Part shown: positions 12,607 to 23,306 of the stretch, piece by piece
Position numbering within the stretch: the stretch's first letter is position 1
Layout: every line of letters begins with the position of its first letter
NCBI GenBank assembly: GCA_003439945.1
Contig: QVRM01005211.1
Coordinates: 164,001-228,000, forward strand
Direction of reading: 5' to 3'
Length of the DNA: 64,000 nt
DNA from: Dermanyssus gallinae
Lineage: Eukaryota; Arthropoda; Arachnida; Mesostigmata; Dermanyssidae
The notes under the pieces: model-generated
Database searches by the model: none
The model's input: the letters and a program-made list of their open reading frames with translations, nothing else
Told to the model about the DNA's origin: nothing
Position numbers and translations under genes: made by a program

Positions 12607-13080
12607 TGAGTTTGGCAAGTGCATCGGCCAGAGTTTCCGATCTCTCACCCATTGCTAAAAAAAGTAAACCTTGTAGAAGTCTTGGCTTTATGAAACTTCT
12701 GCAAAAGTTTCCCTGTGTGGTATATATTGTCTCGTGGAACGCAAAATCTATCCCCAGGGAACGCTTCTGTAAGGGAATCAGTCCACATCAAGTCGGTTGA
12801 CAGGGATGCTTGTCGCATAGAGTCTCCACATGGTCGGACTCGACACCAAACGTGTCGCACGACCTTATAACCCTTGCAGCGCCCGACACATCACCATCGA
12901 TTAGCTTTGCAATCACTCTCCTCTTCAAGCCTTTCTTTCAAGAAGTTTCATATTATACATGTACAATTCTCGAAGGTTATCTTCCTCCTGCCTAGGTTAT
13001 GAAATGATGGCATAGTGGTGTGATCTAGCAAAGAGAGTGGTCCAAAAGGCCCGTAGTGGTGATAATAACGTCAACGGAGG
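12607..13080. other. Unassigned sequence beside retroelement copy A
   Basis: On the minus strand a frame of about 70 codons (12645-12860) sits where the upstream part of copy A would be expected, but I could not match it to any domain. It may be the decayed N-terminal region of the element or unrelated DNA. Confidence 0.4.
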
Positions 13081-13796
13081 AGGAAGGTGAAAACAGCAAA
13101 GGAAAGAGTGAGACTAACACAACAACAACAACAATAACAACAACATTAACCAGCAAGCGATCATGAGATGGCGCAGGCCAGAACGTCGGCAAATACGACG
13201 AGGACATGGAAAGTTCGCCGACAATAGGTGACCGTCGCCATAAGGACAGCCGCTCGCTTGTGGCGGCAAAACGAGGCAAGGTTTTTTTAGCGACGTCATT
13301 TGAGGTTATTTTGTCGAGAGAAGGGGAGGCATGTCGGCCGTGTGCTTAGTCGTCGCTAACAGCAGCAGCAGCAGCACCATCATTACCACGAACGCCTTGG
13401 CCATCATCACCAGGATCATCATCAGCAGCCCTCGTTGTTGTCGTTCTTGTGTCTATGATGACCAACAGGAGGAAGCGGGAGGCGTTGGGCTAATTCGATC
13501 CAGGCTCGATTCCACCACTCTGAGAACACACAATAACACCGACAGCAACAACAAACGAACGCCGAAACTGTCGCTGGTCATTTTCTTATGTAGAACATAA
13601 CCGAGTGAGCGAGGCTTGACCGATTTGCTGACCGATTGGTAGGAGGAAGACTGGCGGGCGAAATCATCGAACAGAGCCAGCCAAATCACCGCTGGTTACT
13701 TACCCATTTGCTGGGTTCGTGGATGGCTCCCACCGACCTAATCGTCTACTACCAGCTACTACCGTCATTGCTTGTCGCCCTTGGCAGGCGGCGGCG

Positions 13797-13843
13797 ACAA
13801 CAACAAAAACAGCAACAACAACAGCAACAACAATAACGACGAC
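13797..13843. repeat. (CAA/CAG)n trinucleotide repeat
   Basis: Roughly fifteen CAA/CAG-type triplets that turn into ACG units at the right end. Confidence 0.93.
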
Positions 13844-14125
13844 GTGAAGTAGATGCTGGATGGTGGGGATTTTGTTGATGACGATGATGATGACGACTGC
13901 GATGTAGGATGGAGAACGATTATGGTGAAGAACAGGAAGTAAAGAGAGGGTACTCGTGCGAATTGCGCGAGTACACGCGCCGCTGTGTGCGCAAGTGCAC
14001 AGGAGAGGGTGCACAAGTTGCTACGAGAAAAATGTTGTAGCTGCCATGGATGGATGAGCCGGTAAGCCGCGGGTTGGGCGGGTACCATGTATGACGATTG
14101 CGGCAACACGACGATATACAAGACG

Positions 14126-14172
14126 ACAGCAGCAACAACAAGAACGACAACAACAACAACACAACGACAAGC
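14126..14172. repeat. (CAA)n trinucleotide repeat
   Basis: CAGCAACAACAAG-type repeat, imperfect, continuing into ACAACGACAAG. Confidence 0.92.
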
Positions 14173-14703
14173 AAAGGCGAAGCTATGGTCACGGAGGCGG
14201 GAGCGGCCAAGCAATGCATTTACGAGATCGCGACGAGAGCCGATCGAAGCGATCGAGCTTCGAGCTCGCCAGTCACTCGCCTCGTCGTCGCCCAGTTAGT
14301 CAGTAAGTGCAACAGAGGCTTGGATCGAACGAGGTGGTAGGTATCGACGTATGATATCGCATCTTGTCGATCCGCCTCTAATGGAGAGAAATTGGGCTGT
14401 TTCGGGCAGCAAATCTTCCCATCGCGTTAGCCGGTTCTCGATTGGGGCTCGGCGTGCATTGTCGACATCTACCGACAGCCAGCCGATTGGATGAACTGGG
14501 TGTCACTGGGTCGCACGGTTAATTGATTGACGACAACGCCGATAACAACTAGAGGGTGCCGAAACGATTAGAAGTGCCTAACGTACATCATAGAAGAGCC
14601 GCACCAACGCTCGCCGTGCGAATATACGCCAATACGACACGCCCCTTCCAGCACGTCGGTCAACCGCTAACAATAATGCAGCTAGCATTCTTAAACACAC
14701 TCA

Positions 14704-14729
14704 TTATATATATATATATATATATATAT
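14704..14729. repeat. (TA)n microsatellite
   Basis: Uninterrupted alternating TA of about 26 bases. Confidence 0.97.
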
Positions 14730-15480
14730 CATCACCCATCGCATTTGACTTTGCTTTGAGGCTTATTCTGTAACCCCAATAGTCGTGCCATATAACTGCA
14801 CAATCCAAAGACGAACTCAGCACAATTTGAATGTTACATTAGAATTTGTTTTGTATTTGTTTTTTTTAAAAGTTAACGTAAAATATTTCGAAATGTAGCA
14901 GCATAGAATTCGTAAGCTCGAGCGGAGGTGCCTCTTGCCGGCTACAGAGAAATGGCCATATAATCTCAGCAAATGCGTTCTTCACTTCAGAGACCATTCG
15001 TAACGCTATAAATAAAAACCGTGACATATCAAGTTTTCTGAAAACGTTAGACTACTACTCTATTTTCTAGCACACGATTCATAATGAGTATATTCGACCA
15101 ACTACAGTGATTACTGACATACAGTGAACTTGCTATATAAAATATCTGAGTAACAGGTTATCATATAGAGCTTTCGATGGCGATCTCTGAGCGCGTAAGT
15201 TACATTCGAATTCACCTTACATTTTCATGTGATAGTTTGCCCTCAATATAAGCTCAAATTTATTTCCCCACTGGCTGATCAGGAAGCCTAAAAACAATGG
15301 TAACTGCGATATCACAGACATCTGCGTATTGTTAAACTTCTTATAAGAGTGCATTCATTCACTAAGCCGCATCAGAACACATATAAATATTTTTAAAGAA
15401 CGCTACAATATAAAAAAAATAGAATAGCCGAATCAAAACGTCTAACTAAAAGCATGTAAAAAGACATCTGATGAACACCA
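14730..15480. other. AT-rich non-coding stretch
   Basis: No repeat longer than a few units and no frame worth reporting. Confidence 0.7.
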
Positions 15481-16097
15481 CTATTTCACTGTTTCAACAA
15501 TAAGAGCAGCAACAACAGCAGTAGTAGTAGAAAAGCATAACAATGTGTTAACTGGAATAACCGTGGACCGCAATACAGCAGCTGAAAAAGAACACAGCTG
15601 ATGAGCTCCATTAGTATGGAGAAACTCTAATGGCAAGTAACAACAATAACAATGACAACAAAAACAAACCCCTTCCATGCACTTATGGCAGCAATACCAG
15701 CCACATAAACAACCGTGTTAGCAAAAGAGAATCAACAGGTGCATCAATGACAGCAACAATAACACTAATAATCAAAGTAAAGGAAACCTGATAGTAATGA
15801 CGACTGCCGCCACACTAAAAACAATGCTAACATTAACAGCATTAACAACAATGAAAACAACACCAACGCTAGCAGTACCCACGATGCTAACTGTAACAAC
15901 AACTGTTGTTCCGATACAACAATGAAAACAAGGCGATAGGTGAAACGGCAGTCCCAGCAACGCGCTACAGCAAGAACAACATCGGATGAAACAGGCAAAC
16001 GAAAGGGCGCGAGGCTTGCATAAGACAAGCGACGGGCGGCAAAAAGAATGGTAAGCATGATAAAAAGAAAAAGAAGGGCCACTAATAATGGTGAATA

Positions 16098-16147
16098 AAC
16101 AACAACACAACAACAACAACAACAACACAAAGAATAAGAAGAAGAAG
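16098..16147. repeat. (CAA)n(GAA)n trinucleotide repeat
   Basis: About eleven CAA-type triplets followed by AAGAAGAAGAAG. Confidence 0.94.
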
Positions 16148-16330
16148 TTCAGGACGAAAAAAGGAAGATGAATCTAAGGGTAGCCGGGAACTTCATGCAT
16201 GGGTTGAAAGAAGACGCAAATCACATTGAATACGACTCTATTCGTTGATTAGCGGCCGAAACAGCGGGGAACTCTAATGGGGGCGACGTGGGCCGACGCA
16301 AATCGTCACCACGAAACGCTGAGCACAGAG

Positions 16331-16391
16331 CGAGAGCAAGCTAGAGAAAGAGAGGGTGAGGGAGAGAGGGGGAGAGAGGGAGAGAGAGAGA
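16331..16391. repeat. GA-rich polypurine tract
   Basis: Almost pure GA/GGGA purines. Frames on the opposite strand read as Ser-Leu repeats. Confidence 0.93.
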
Positions 16392-16602
16392 TTGACGGGC
16401 ACCTCTGTCGGTCTGTTGGCTAAAGCGACGGGTGAATCAGATGTGAGCCTTCGAACGCTATAGTGTAGACATTGTCGTTGGTGCATCGCCAATGCAAATC
16501 GTAGTAAACCAGCTAACATAAATGCCAAAATCAATACCGCAACGCTGGCAGCGTAACCGCTAGACCGCATGGTTGATGCCGAAGTCTCAAGATGGACTGA
16601 AT

Positions 16603-16632
16603 GGTTGTTGTTGTTTTGTTGTTGTTGTTGTA
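16603..16632. repeat. (GTT)n trinucleotide repeat
   Basis: About nine GTT units with one TTT interruption. Confidence 0.94.
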
Positions 16633-17640
16633 GCATCACCATCTGGTTGCCGCCTTCATGTTGTACATCGTCGGGTGGTTTTTCGTCTTTGTAGGTGCCC
16701 TTCTACCAATAGTACGGTGCCGAACGGAATTCAAGAATTGATTTGTTTCTCTCTCTCTCTATCTCTGCCTTGCATTGCGCAAATGCATGCTCCCCTTTTG
16801 TGGTTCCTTTCTTTCCCTCTCGCGCTATCTTGTAACGTATTGAATTTCTATTCTCTCATTCGTCATCATCTCAGTCCAGTCCCATTTTGGTTCCCCCTGC
16901 TCTGCCAGTCAGCGTGGTATTTCTGCTTGTAGTTGCTTAAGTTACGCGTTTCGTTCACTCAGCTTCATTCGGCGGTACTCCTCTTGATGATACTGCAAAG
17001 CTATATAATAATGCCAAACATCACTAAACTTTAGCATTAACAACAGCGATATCAGTAACAACAGCAATCACATAGGTAAAATCAGCGCTGACAACGGTGA
17101 CAACAGTGGCATCGTCCAGCATTCCGGAAATCTGAAGGAGAGCAGGTTGGGTAACGTTTTTTTATTTTCTCACTCTTTTTGCAACGAAGGAAACCAACTA
17201 CTACAATATACGGTCGGAACGTCAGTCCAACGCCGGGCGTTTTTGGCGCGTCGAAAGGCAACTAAGTGTAACACCGTCGGCGACGGGCGGAAGTGACACA
17301 ACCAGGCCGGGATAGTGCATGAGAACAAAAACATCAGCAATGAATCCACGAATGAAGGCAATGAGGGTGATACGAAAACGCACGCGTATTCCTTCTAGAT
17401 GGTATGGGCGAGCTATGTTCTGCGGACGTTTCAGGTCTACGGGACGGGAATCTAACAGGAAACTGACAGCAACAATACCAACGACGATGGCGACAGCAAA
17501 CCGGCAAACAGTCAGAACAGAAAAAGAAAACATCATAACGTGTTCACTTAAGTTTAACAGCATGAAACAGGAGTTATTATTACATGGTAGTAAAAGGGAT
17601 ACAATGACAACGACAACAGTTTTAAGAAAAAATCTATTAT

Positions 17641-19418
17641 GATAGAGAGATGCACACCTCTTCAATTAGTGTAATGATTTGGAATGTGTTCACTTTGCAG
17701 TGAAACGAGCTTAAACGTGATACCGGCCACGATGGTCAAGCAGAAGAAATTATGCGGAATTGTCGCTTCATATGGCTGCGCGTCGAGACGCTGGGTGGAC
17801 CCGGCTCACTTATAGCACTGCTATTGCTCAGCAACCGGCCTTGACATAATTGCGTATTGCCGAGGGAAGAAAGGAGAAAAACGGCTCAGCACGAAAAATA
17901 AAATGACACCATTTAGCGGGTCACAAAAGAAGCAACAAAGTTATCCCTAACTAATGACACTAAGCGCCAAAACCTATCGTCTAATAAGATATTTGGAACG
18001 TCGAGGCATCCAAGACGTGTGGTGCAGGACCGGCGCGACTTAAAAGGCGGCTCAGGATACTTTCGGTTTGGTTTCGACCTCGATCTCAGTGGTTGTCAAA
18101 GTATGATCTGGGCCTATTCATAGCAATGGAAGATGACAACAATGTCTCTGCCAGAAAAGAACTCTACCATATGACCCCTGCGACGGGCCGCGCTTGTAAT
18201 TGACAATCCACAGTGCTCGTTAACTGGAGACCGTATAACGAGAGGGCACCACACTTCTGTGGTGTAAAAATCATCATTAATGTGAAGTGCCGCAACGCCA
18301 AGCAAACTATCCTTACGCTCGCTAGGCGCTCGCTTCTGCAAGATATGATCGCTTCTGTAGCGTTTGAAACATTGGGCGAAATAAAGCCCCTTACACATAA
18401 ATAATCTACACAAAAGTCCATGCAGTCGTTTAGTGCAAACCACAGGCGGCCGTAGGGCATGCCGAGATGCAGCGGTGTTCGCCTAATGCACGAGTGAAAC
18501 TGTCGTTTCGTCGAACAAAAACAGAGTAGAATTTAAGTTAAACTGGCGAATGGGCCAAAGAGCAGACACGTGATCTATATACGTTAAATTAAGTGTAGTA
18601 ACTGTTTATCGACATAGAAAGAAAGACCGACAAAGACCGAACTGTTCGTAAGTTCTGTGCAGCAACTTTTTGGCAATTTTCTATTGCAAATAAGTGGCGA
18701 TAGCAAACAAAACCCAGCAGATAGACTTCACAAGCTTGCCCCGGTATAGCTATTCCAAAAGGCTCTCTGCAAAATGAAACAATTACTACAATGCTGCCAT
18801 TACTGCGCTATACTCAAGTGGACGTGCATGGAAAGCGTAATATACCAAACACATGTTTCTAAAGCTGACCTCGCATAAGACCAACCATGGATGAGTTCAC
18901 AGATTCCACCCATCACCAGTCGCTAGTGTTGTCTTCGCCGTCTACTAATTGGGCAGACCGAGAACATTGACGGTTGGAACATTGGCCTGGCCCGTTGTTT
19001 TAGTGTTGCCGCTATATAGATATATGACACATATAGTACATGGTAGTGTATTGATATATGACGTAAATGTATAGTACATCTACGTACGTATGGAGCAACG
19101 ATACCATATGTGCACATTTACGGTGCGAAAACTAAAGCTAAGCTATGTAAGCCATTAGGTGTTGTGCTTGGGCCTGCAACTAAATAGTTGGCTAAACAGA
19201 CATTGTTATAGTGGGATTTTTGAGTATTATTCATTGTTTGTGTTTACCGTCAAATAAATTTTTTCGTTGACTGAGTACGCCGAGAACTTCTAGATGTTGG
19301 GCTTGAGACGCTGTAATGCTTATCTGTGAGGGATATTAGCTAAGAAATGATGGAAGAGAGCATCTCACAAGAACCTACATATCATTTGTATTTAGCTGGG
19401 TGCATACGCCAAAGTAGG
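17641..19418. other. Mixed sequence with no assigned feature
   Basis: A frame of 98 codons with an ATG start exists on the minus strand at 18164-18460, but it overlaps open frames on both strands and matches no family I know. I would not call it a gene without other evidence. Confidence 0.55.
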
Positions 19419-19457
19419 TTTCGTCGATATATGCAACATGAGCATATATCGACGAAA
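19419..19457. other. Perfect 16-bp inverted repeat with 7-base loop
   Basis: TTTCGTCGATATATGC at 19419-19434 is repeated exactly in reverse complement at 19442-19457, separated by AACATGA. Any RNA from either strand would fold into a perfect 16-bp hairpin. No open frame or element terminus explains it. Confidence 0.9.
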
Positions 19458-19632
19458 AAGTTAGAATAAAACCATCAAAATAAGAACACAAATCACAGAG
19501 CTAAAAATGATACCAAACGCGTATTTCACAAACATTCAGCGTGTAAGATATAACAATATTTCAAAATAAATAAATATTGACTAAGATACTGGGGGTTCGG
19601 CTAAATCCATGTTTCAGGTTACGTTATACATG

Positions 19633-19645
19633 TATATATATATAA

Positions 19646-19711
<66 letters not shown>
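19633..19711. repeat. (TA)n microsatellite, long
   Basis: A short TA run (19633-19644), the interruption AATACA, and then about 60 bases of alternating TA (19651-19711) running into a T-rich stretch. Confidence 0.97.
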
Positions 19712-19713
<2 letters not shown>

Positions 19714-19739
19714 TTTTTTTTGCAGATATATTATTGCAG

Positions 19740-20330
19740 AAAATCATTTAACGTTCTTTATGGAGAAGTCACCTAAGAAGTTTCAAACATAAAGCTTCAC
19801 ATCCGCGCATAGAGTTTAAACAACGGGACACACTTGAAAAACTAGTCCTCCAATTATTGAGTCTATTCATGTTGACCTGTCGCACCAGCGCCAGCTCCTC
19901 AGTGTCTAGGCTGTATCCAAAACAAAAGCTTTTTGTTTTGGATCGTACCATTGTACTTGTACCATTCTTACACAGCAAAGCTGAGCGAAGATTCCTAAAG
20001 TGAGGGTCCAAAAACACTTAAGATTACTTTGAGGAAAGTAGTACACGGAACTGAATGAGACACAATACCGTGCATCGTTTGTGGGAGGGTTTCAAAAAGC
20101 ATCTACTGACAGGGCTGTCGGGGGGAATGATATGTTTCTTATCACTGCTTTGAATAGATTTTGCGAATAAGGTGGCAAATTCCGATCGATAACTCGGGGC
20201 GGGACCGCTTTTGGAAAGGCAATAGATGGGGATATAGGAAAAATCAGAATAAAGTCTTACTACGACGCAGAAGCGGGAGAAAGGGGACACCCTCAATTTC
20301 GCGAATAAACTCATTATGAGAAGGTACGTA
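19740..20330. other. Region of adjoining minus-strand frames, unassigned
   Basis: Two consecutive minus-strand frames (19769-20017 and 20024-20314) fill about 550 bases. The first contains FLDPHFRNLR, faintly like the 'LDPRFK' motif of hAT transposases, but nothing else of that family follows. No function is proposed. Confidence 0.3.
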
Positions 20331-20480
20331 AATATACGTCTTGTTGAGTGCTCAGATTTAATTAAAATATGCAGATTGTAATAACGTAAGGCTTTACTGC
20401 AATAGTAGTACGGTAAAAATATTAGTAGTAAAACTGCAATAGTAGAAATCGTATACGTGCATTTTGTTTCAGAAAGGGAA

Positions 20481-20505
20481 ATATATATATATATATATAT
20501 ATATA
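20481..20505. repeat. (TA)n microsatellite
   Basis: Alternating AT of 25 bases. Confidence 0.97.
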
Positions 20506-20549
20506 AGATGATTTTTCATTCGCTTGATAAATGTATGTGCGCATAACGC

Positions 20550-20552
<3 letters not shown>

Positions 20553-20586
<34 letters not shown>
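20553..20586. repeat. (TA)n microsatellite
   Basis: Alternating AT of about 34 bases followed by GTGTGTGAG. Confidence 0.97.
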
Positions 20587-20593
<7 letters not shown>

Positions 20594-21385
20594 AGTATAA
20601 AGAGAAACCGTTCTATAAATTCAGCATAATCGTAAACACTACAAAACTAGGTTTGTACCGCTCTACTGAGAGCCGTCAACGTATAAGCAGTTCTTCCTTG
20701 TTAGAGTTTGAAATTACTTTGGCCTAACTTACTAGCACCTAAATACGATATAGCCAAATCGGTTCATCGAAGGTTAAAATATCACGCTATTAGAGCTGTG
20801 GAGCGTCTTTATAGTTTTAACACCACATGAGATTTAATATCCGCTTACGGCGGTCGTACTGTCTGAGCTTGTTTAAAGTATTACCAATAAAAAGCTAGAG
20901 CCGACACATACTTTAAAGTGAGCTACGGGTAATTTTAGCGTTTATTTAGCTTGAACTTGGACCACTTAGTGTATGTACATCTTTGCATTTATTGGTAGTA
21001 AGTTTGCTAGCTTTTTAAACCGCATTGTATCTATTATTTTCTAAAACATGAGCGCCGAAATCTTACAGATCCGTTGAAATAAAACGAAGTTTAATTAAAT
21101 AATACCTAGAAGCCGAATATCTCTATGTTGTAGTGCCACTATCCGCAAATGCTTCACAGATCCGCGATGCCTCTAGACGTAACGTACGGCTCAAAAGAAC
21201 CGCTTACTATTTGGGTAGGCTTCCGGATATCAGGTCAGCACGCTTTCCTCTCTACCTGTAAATATACGGTAAACGCACGGCTATCCATGCGTGTACATAG
21301 GCAGGCCATAAGCAAACAAGAATTACGCACATAGAATAATTTAAACATATATATTTTTCATTTGTCTGTCAAATATACATTTTTG

Positions 21386-21394
<9 letters not shown>

Positions 21395-21463
<69 letters not shown>
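21395..21463. repeat. (TA)n microsatellite, long, with one phase slip
   Basis: About 70 bases of alternating AT with a single TT phase break near 21434. Confidence 0.97.
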
Positions 21464-21468
<5 letters not shown>

Positions 21469-21717
21469 CTTGCCATTTATATGCTTCACCTTCGTTCAGT
21501 AGAAATACTCAAAAATGAGTTGGGGTTATGACCCTTAACATAGTTTGCAATAATGTTGTTAGGTAGCCTGATTGAGCAATGGATCAATGATAAATGTGAT
21601 TGCTGGTCCTTCTTAATGTCACGTATCATCGATAGGCGCTTTGTGCGACCGCAGCTAGCCATTGTCTGCTAAACAATATATCATATTATTCTTCCTGCAG
21701 ACATCGAAGATATGACC

Positions 21718-21742
21718 GTTACTGCACATAACAAAATGGGCA

Positions 21743-21781
<39 letters not shown>

Positions 21782-21790
21782 ACTGCACAT
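21718..21790. repeat. (TA)n-bearing insertion flanked by a 12-bp direct repeat
   Basis: GTTACTGCACAT occurs at 21718-21729 and again at 21779-21790. The 49 bases between them start AACAAAATGGGCAATG and end in pure (TA)n (21746-21778). This has the same architecture as the 3.8-4.0 kb locus: direct repeat, AACAA-type head, TA tail, direct repeat. Confidence 0.75.
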
Positions 21791-22329
21791 TCATTGTGGA
21801 ATGGTGTAGTCAAATTCACGAAAAGGTGAAGCAGCATTACATGTGACATTAGAGGCCAAGCTGACTGGCTAGGTAAGGCGCTGATTTCCCTGATCGCGTG
21901 TTACCTTTTTTGTACGTATGATACAGTCGCTACGGCCATTAGCCAGGAAACTACATTATGCACCACGTGTGCAACAACAAAAAGGCTAAAGTAAACGGCA
22001 TTGACTGTCTGTGCCTAATTATGGACTACAATGCCGATATGTTTCACGAGACAAGGAACACTTCTTCTTCTATGCGCCACTTTCATGTCCTGGAAACCCT
22101 GCAATTATGCGTCTTTAAGCGAAACCCATCCCAAAAGCAACTTGATGTTGTTGTTAGAAATACAACTTCTTAAGCAACCGCGCGCTATACTGTTAAAACA
22201 ATTTCACAGAGATGACTAGACAAAGTGTCTGTTGGAGTACCACATTACGCCTTTGTCCGCAAACGAATCCACAATCGGGTGGTTAAATTAAAATAGAAAT
22301 TCGGTTAACCCGGAATTGGTCCCCCTTTG
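21791..22329. other. AT-rich stretch, possible LINE body remnant
   Basis: A plus-strand frame from 21958 (about 71 codons) lies upstream of the possible LINE tail at 22330, but no reverse-transcriptase motif could be found in it. Confidence 0.35.
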
Positions 22330-22375
22330 ACAAAATAAAGGTGCGTTTGATTGATGTATTGATTGATTAATGCTT
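22330..22375 (+). mobile_element. Possible LINE 3' tail ending in (TTGATTGA)-type repeats
   Basis: AAAATAAAGGTGCGTTTGAT is followed by repeated TTGAT/ATTGA units. Many CR1-, L2- and RTE-like LINEs end in an AATAAA-like signal plus a few short tandem repeats instead of poly(A). No conserved coding remnant is recognised upstream, so the call is weak. Confidence 0.35.
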
Positions 22376-22695
22376 ATTACTAGTCTAAACAAGATTACAA
22401 CTTCCGCATATGACAAAGAGATATTATGTCGCTACTTTTTGATGCCCTACATTTTTATCGAACATGGCACTTATGCCAACACACAACTCGGTAATAAGGA
22501 AAAATGAATGGAAAAGCCCTGAGGTGGACCCCTAGGGAACTGAAATGGCTGTCTTGAGATTCGGAAACATTTGCACTAGGGTAAAAATTATTTTATTCGT
22601 TTTCCTCAGTTTCAATTTGTTATAACAGAATCTGCAATATAATGTATTGGTCTTAGACTCGGTGCGCCTCTTGTTCACCCTTGCATATGTCGGTA
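22376..22695. other. AT-rich sequence before retroelement copy B
   Basis: Nothing recognisable. The more upstream part of copy B may have decayed beyond recognition here. Confidence 0.5.
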
Positions 22696-22935
22696 GGCAT
22701 AACAGCTCCCCGCGCTCTATCATGCGCCTTCGGTGAAGGACGCCGATCACTCCACGCGGCTGTTAACTGTTAAATATCAAGGGTCCTGAAGACAGCAGGC
22801 TACGCAGGCACGTCGGAACTTACCGGACAAACCAGGGATGATGGTAAGCGCCCCGACGATATGCACCTGGTTCGTTTTGAGCCGGCTCTTTGTCTGAAAC
22901 GCCATCGTAACCAACTATATTCCTCTCTCAGCTAA
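22696..22935 (+). pseudogene. Decayed RLE-type non-LTR retrotransposon fragment, copy B
   Basis: The plus frame reads RALSCAFGEGRRSLHAAVNC, a stop, then ISRVLKTAGYAGTSELTGQ, then TRDDGKRPDDMHLVRF. This is the C-terminal order of the same element family as copy C: the end of a zinc knuckle (ALSC), an R..HAA.N linker, an AGY...LEP.G-like segment and the RDDGKRPDG nuclease signature. Here the Gly after RPD is replaced by Asp and one in-frame stop is present. Only about 75 residues are preserved. The recognisable homology fades after 22935, before the second catalytic Asp of the nuclease could be identified. Confidence 0.65.
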
Positions 22936-23250
22936 TGACTCCGGCTCTCTCTCAAATTTGTGGCACCGACTATTCGGCTGTTTGTAGTTTTTCCTGCAGA
23001 ATCCCGTAAGCGATGATGGTAGGTCCTGGTAAGTATATTAACCAATAAGCAGAGTACAAGAGGCTAGTTCAAAACTACGAAAATCCAGCCACCAGAGTCG
23101 CCGTAGCATTTTGTAGTAACAGCAATTTTAGCCAGTTTCACATAAGAGCCTGCCTGCCTGCAATCGCCTTTTCGTTTCAGGATGATATATAGCAGGGCTT
23201 TTTCCAGTAAGAAGGTCGTTTGTCAATGCACAATTACTCAGAACAACAAA

Positions 23251-23306
<56 letters not shown>

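Larger units (their letters stand above)
13081..14700. other. GC-richer trinucleotide-repeat belt, part 2
   Basis: Dense short period-3 runs: CAA at 13115-13146, CAG at 13360-13378, CAA/CAG at 13797-13843 and CAA at 14126-14172, with ATC/ATG runs nearby. Open frames overlapping these runs in several phases and on both strands give Gln-, Asn-, Thr- or Val-rich translations. I find no conserved domain or convincing exon. Confidence 0.7.
15481..17640. other. CAA/GTT and GA/CT repeat belt
   Basis: Scattered CAA triplets run from about 15500 to 15930, a purer CAA/GAA block lies at 16098-16147, GA-rich sequence at 16331-16391, GTT at 16603-16632 and a CT run at 16749-16761. Frames of 100-147 codons here are hydrophobic only because GTT reads as Val, TTG as Leu and TGT as Cys, and the longest (17222-17665, minus) starts at TTG. 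No gene is supportable. Confidence 0.7.
20331..21394. other. AT-rich non-coding stretch with (TA)n
   Basis: Contains (TA)n at 20481-20505 and 20553-20586. No gene or element motif is visible. Confidence 0.7.

Noticed and set aside
17222..17665. A 147-codon minus-strand frame predicted to be very hydrophobic.
   Set aside because: It starts at TTG, and much of its hydrophobicity comes from repeat-like GTT/GTC triplets. No family match.
18164..18460. A 98-codon minus-strand ATG-started frame.
   Set aside because: Overlaps other open frames on both strands and resembles nothing known.
22824..22905. A minus-strand ATG frame (MAFQTKSRLKTN...) ending at a perfect GTAAGT splice donor, looking like a first coding exon.
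   Set aside because: The same bases on the plus strand encode the RDDGKRPDD nuclease signature of retroelement copy B, which explains the open frame. The minus-strand frame is a shadow.
23002..23030. A 29-bp microexon candidate between TTTTTCCTGCAG and GTAAGTAT.
   Set aside because: Good splice consensus on both sides, but it is next to decayed retroelement sequence, no neighbouring exons exist, and matches this short arise by chance.
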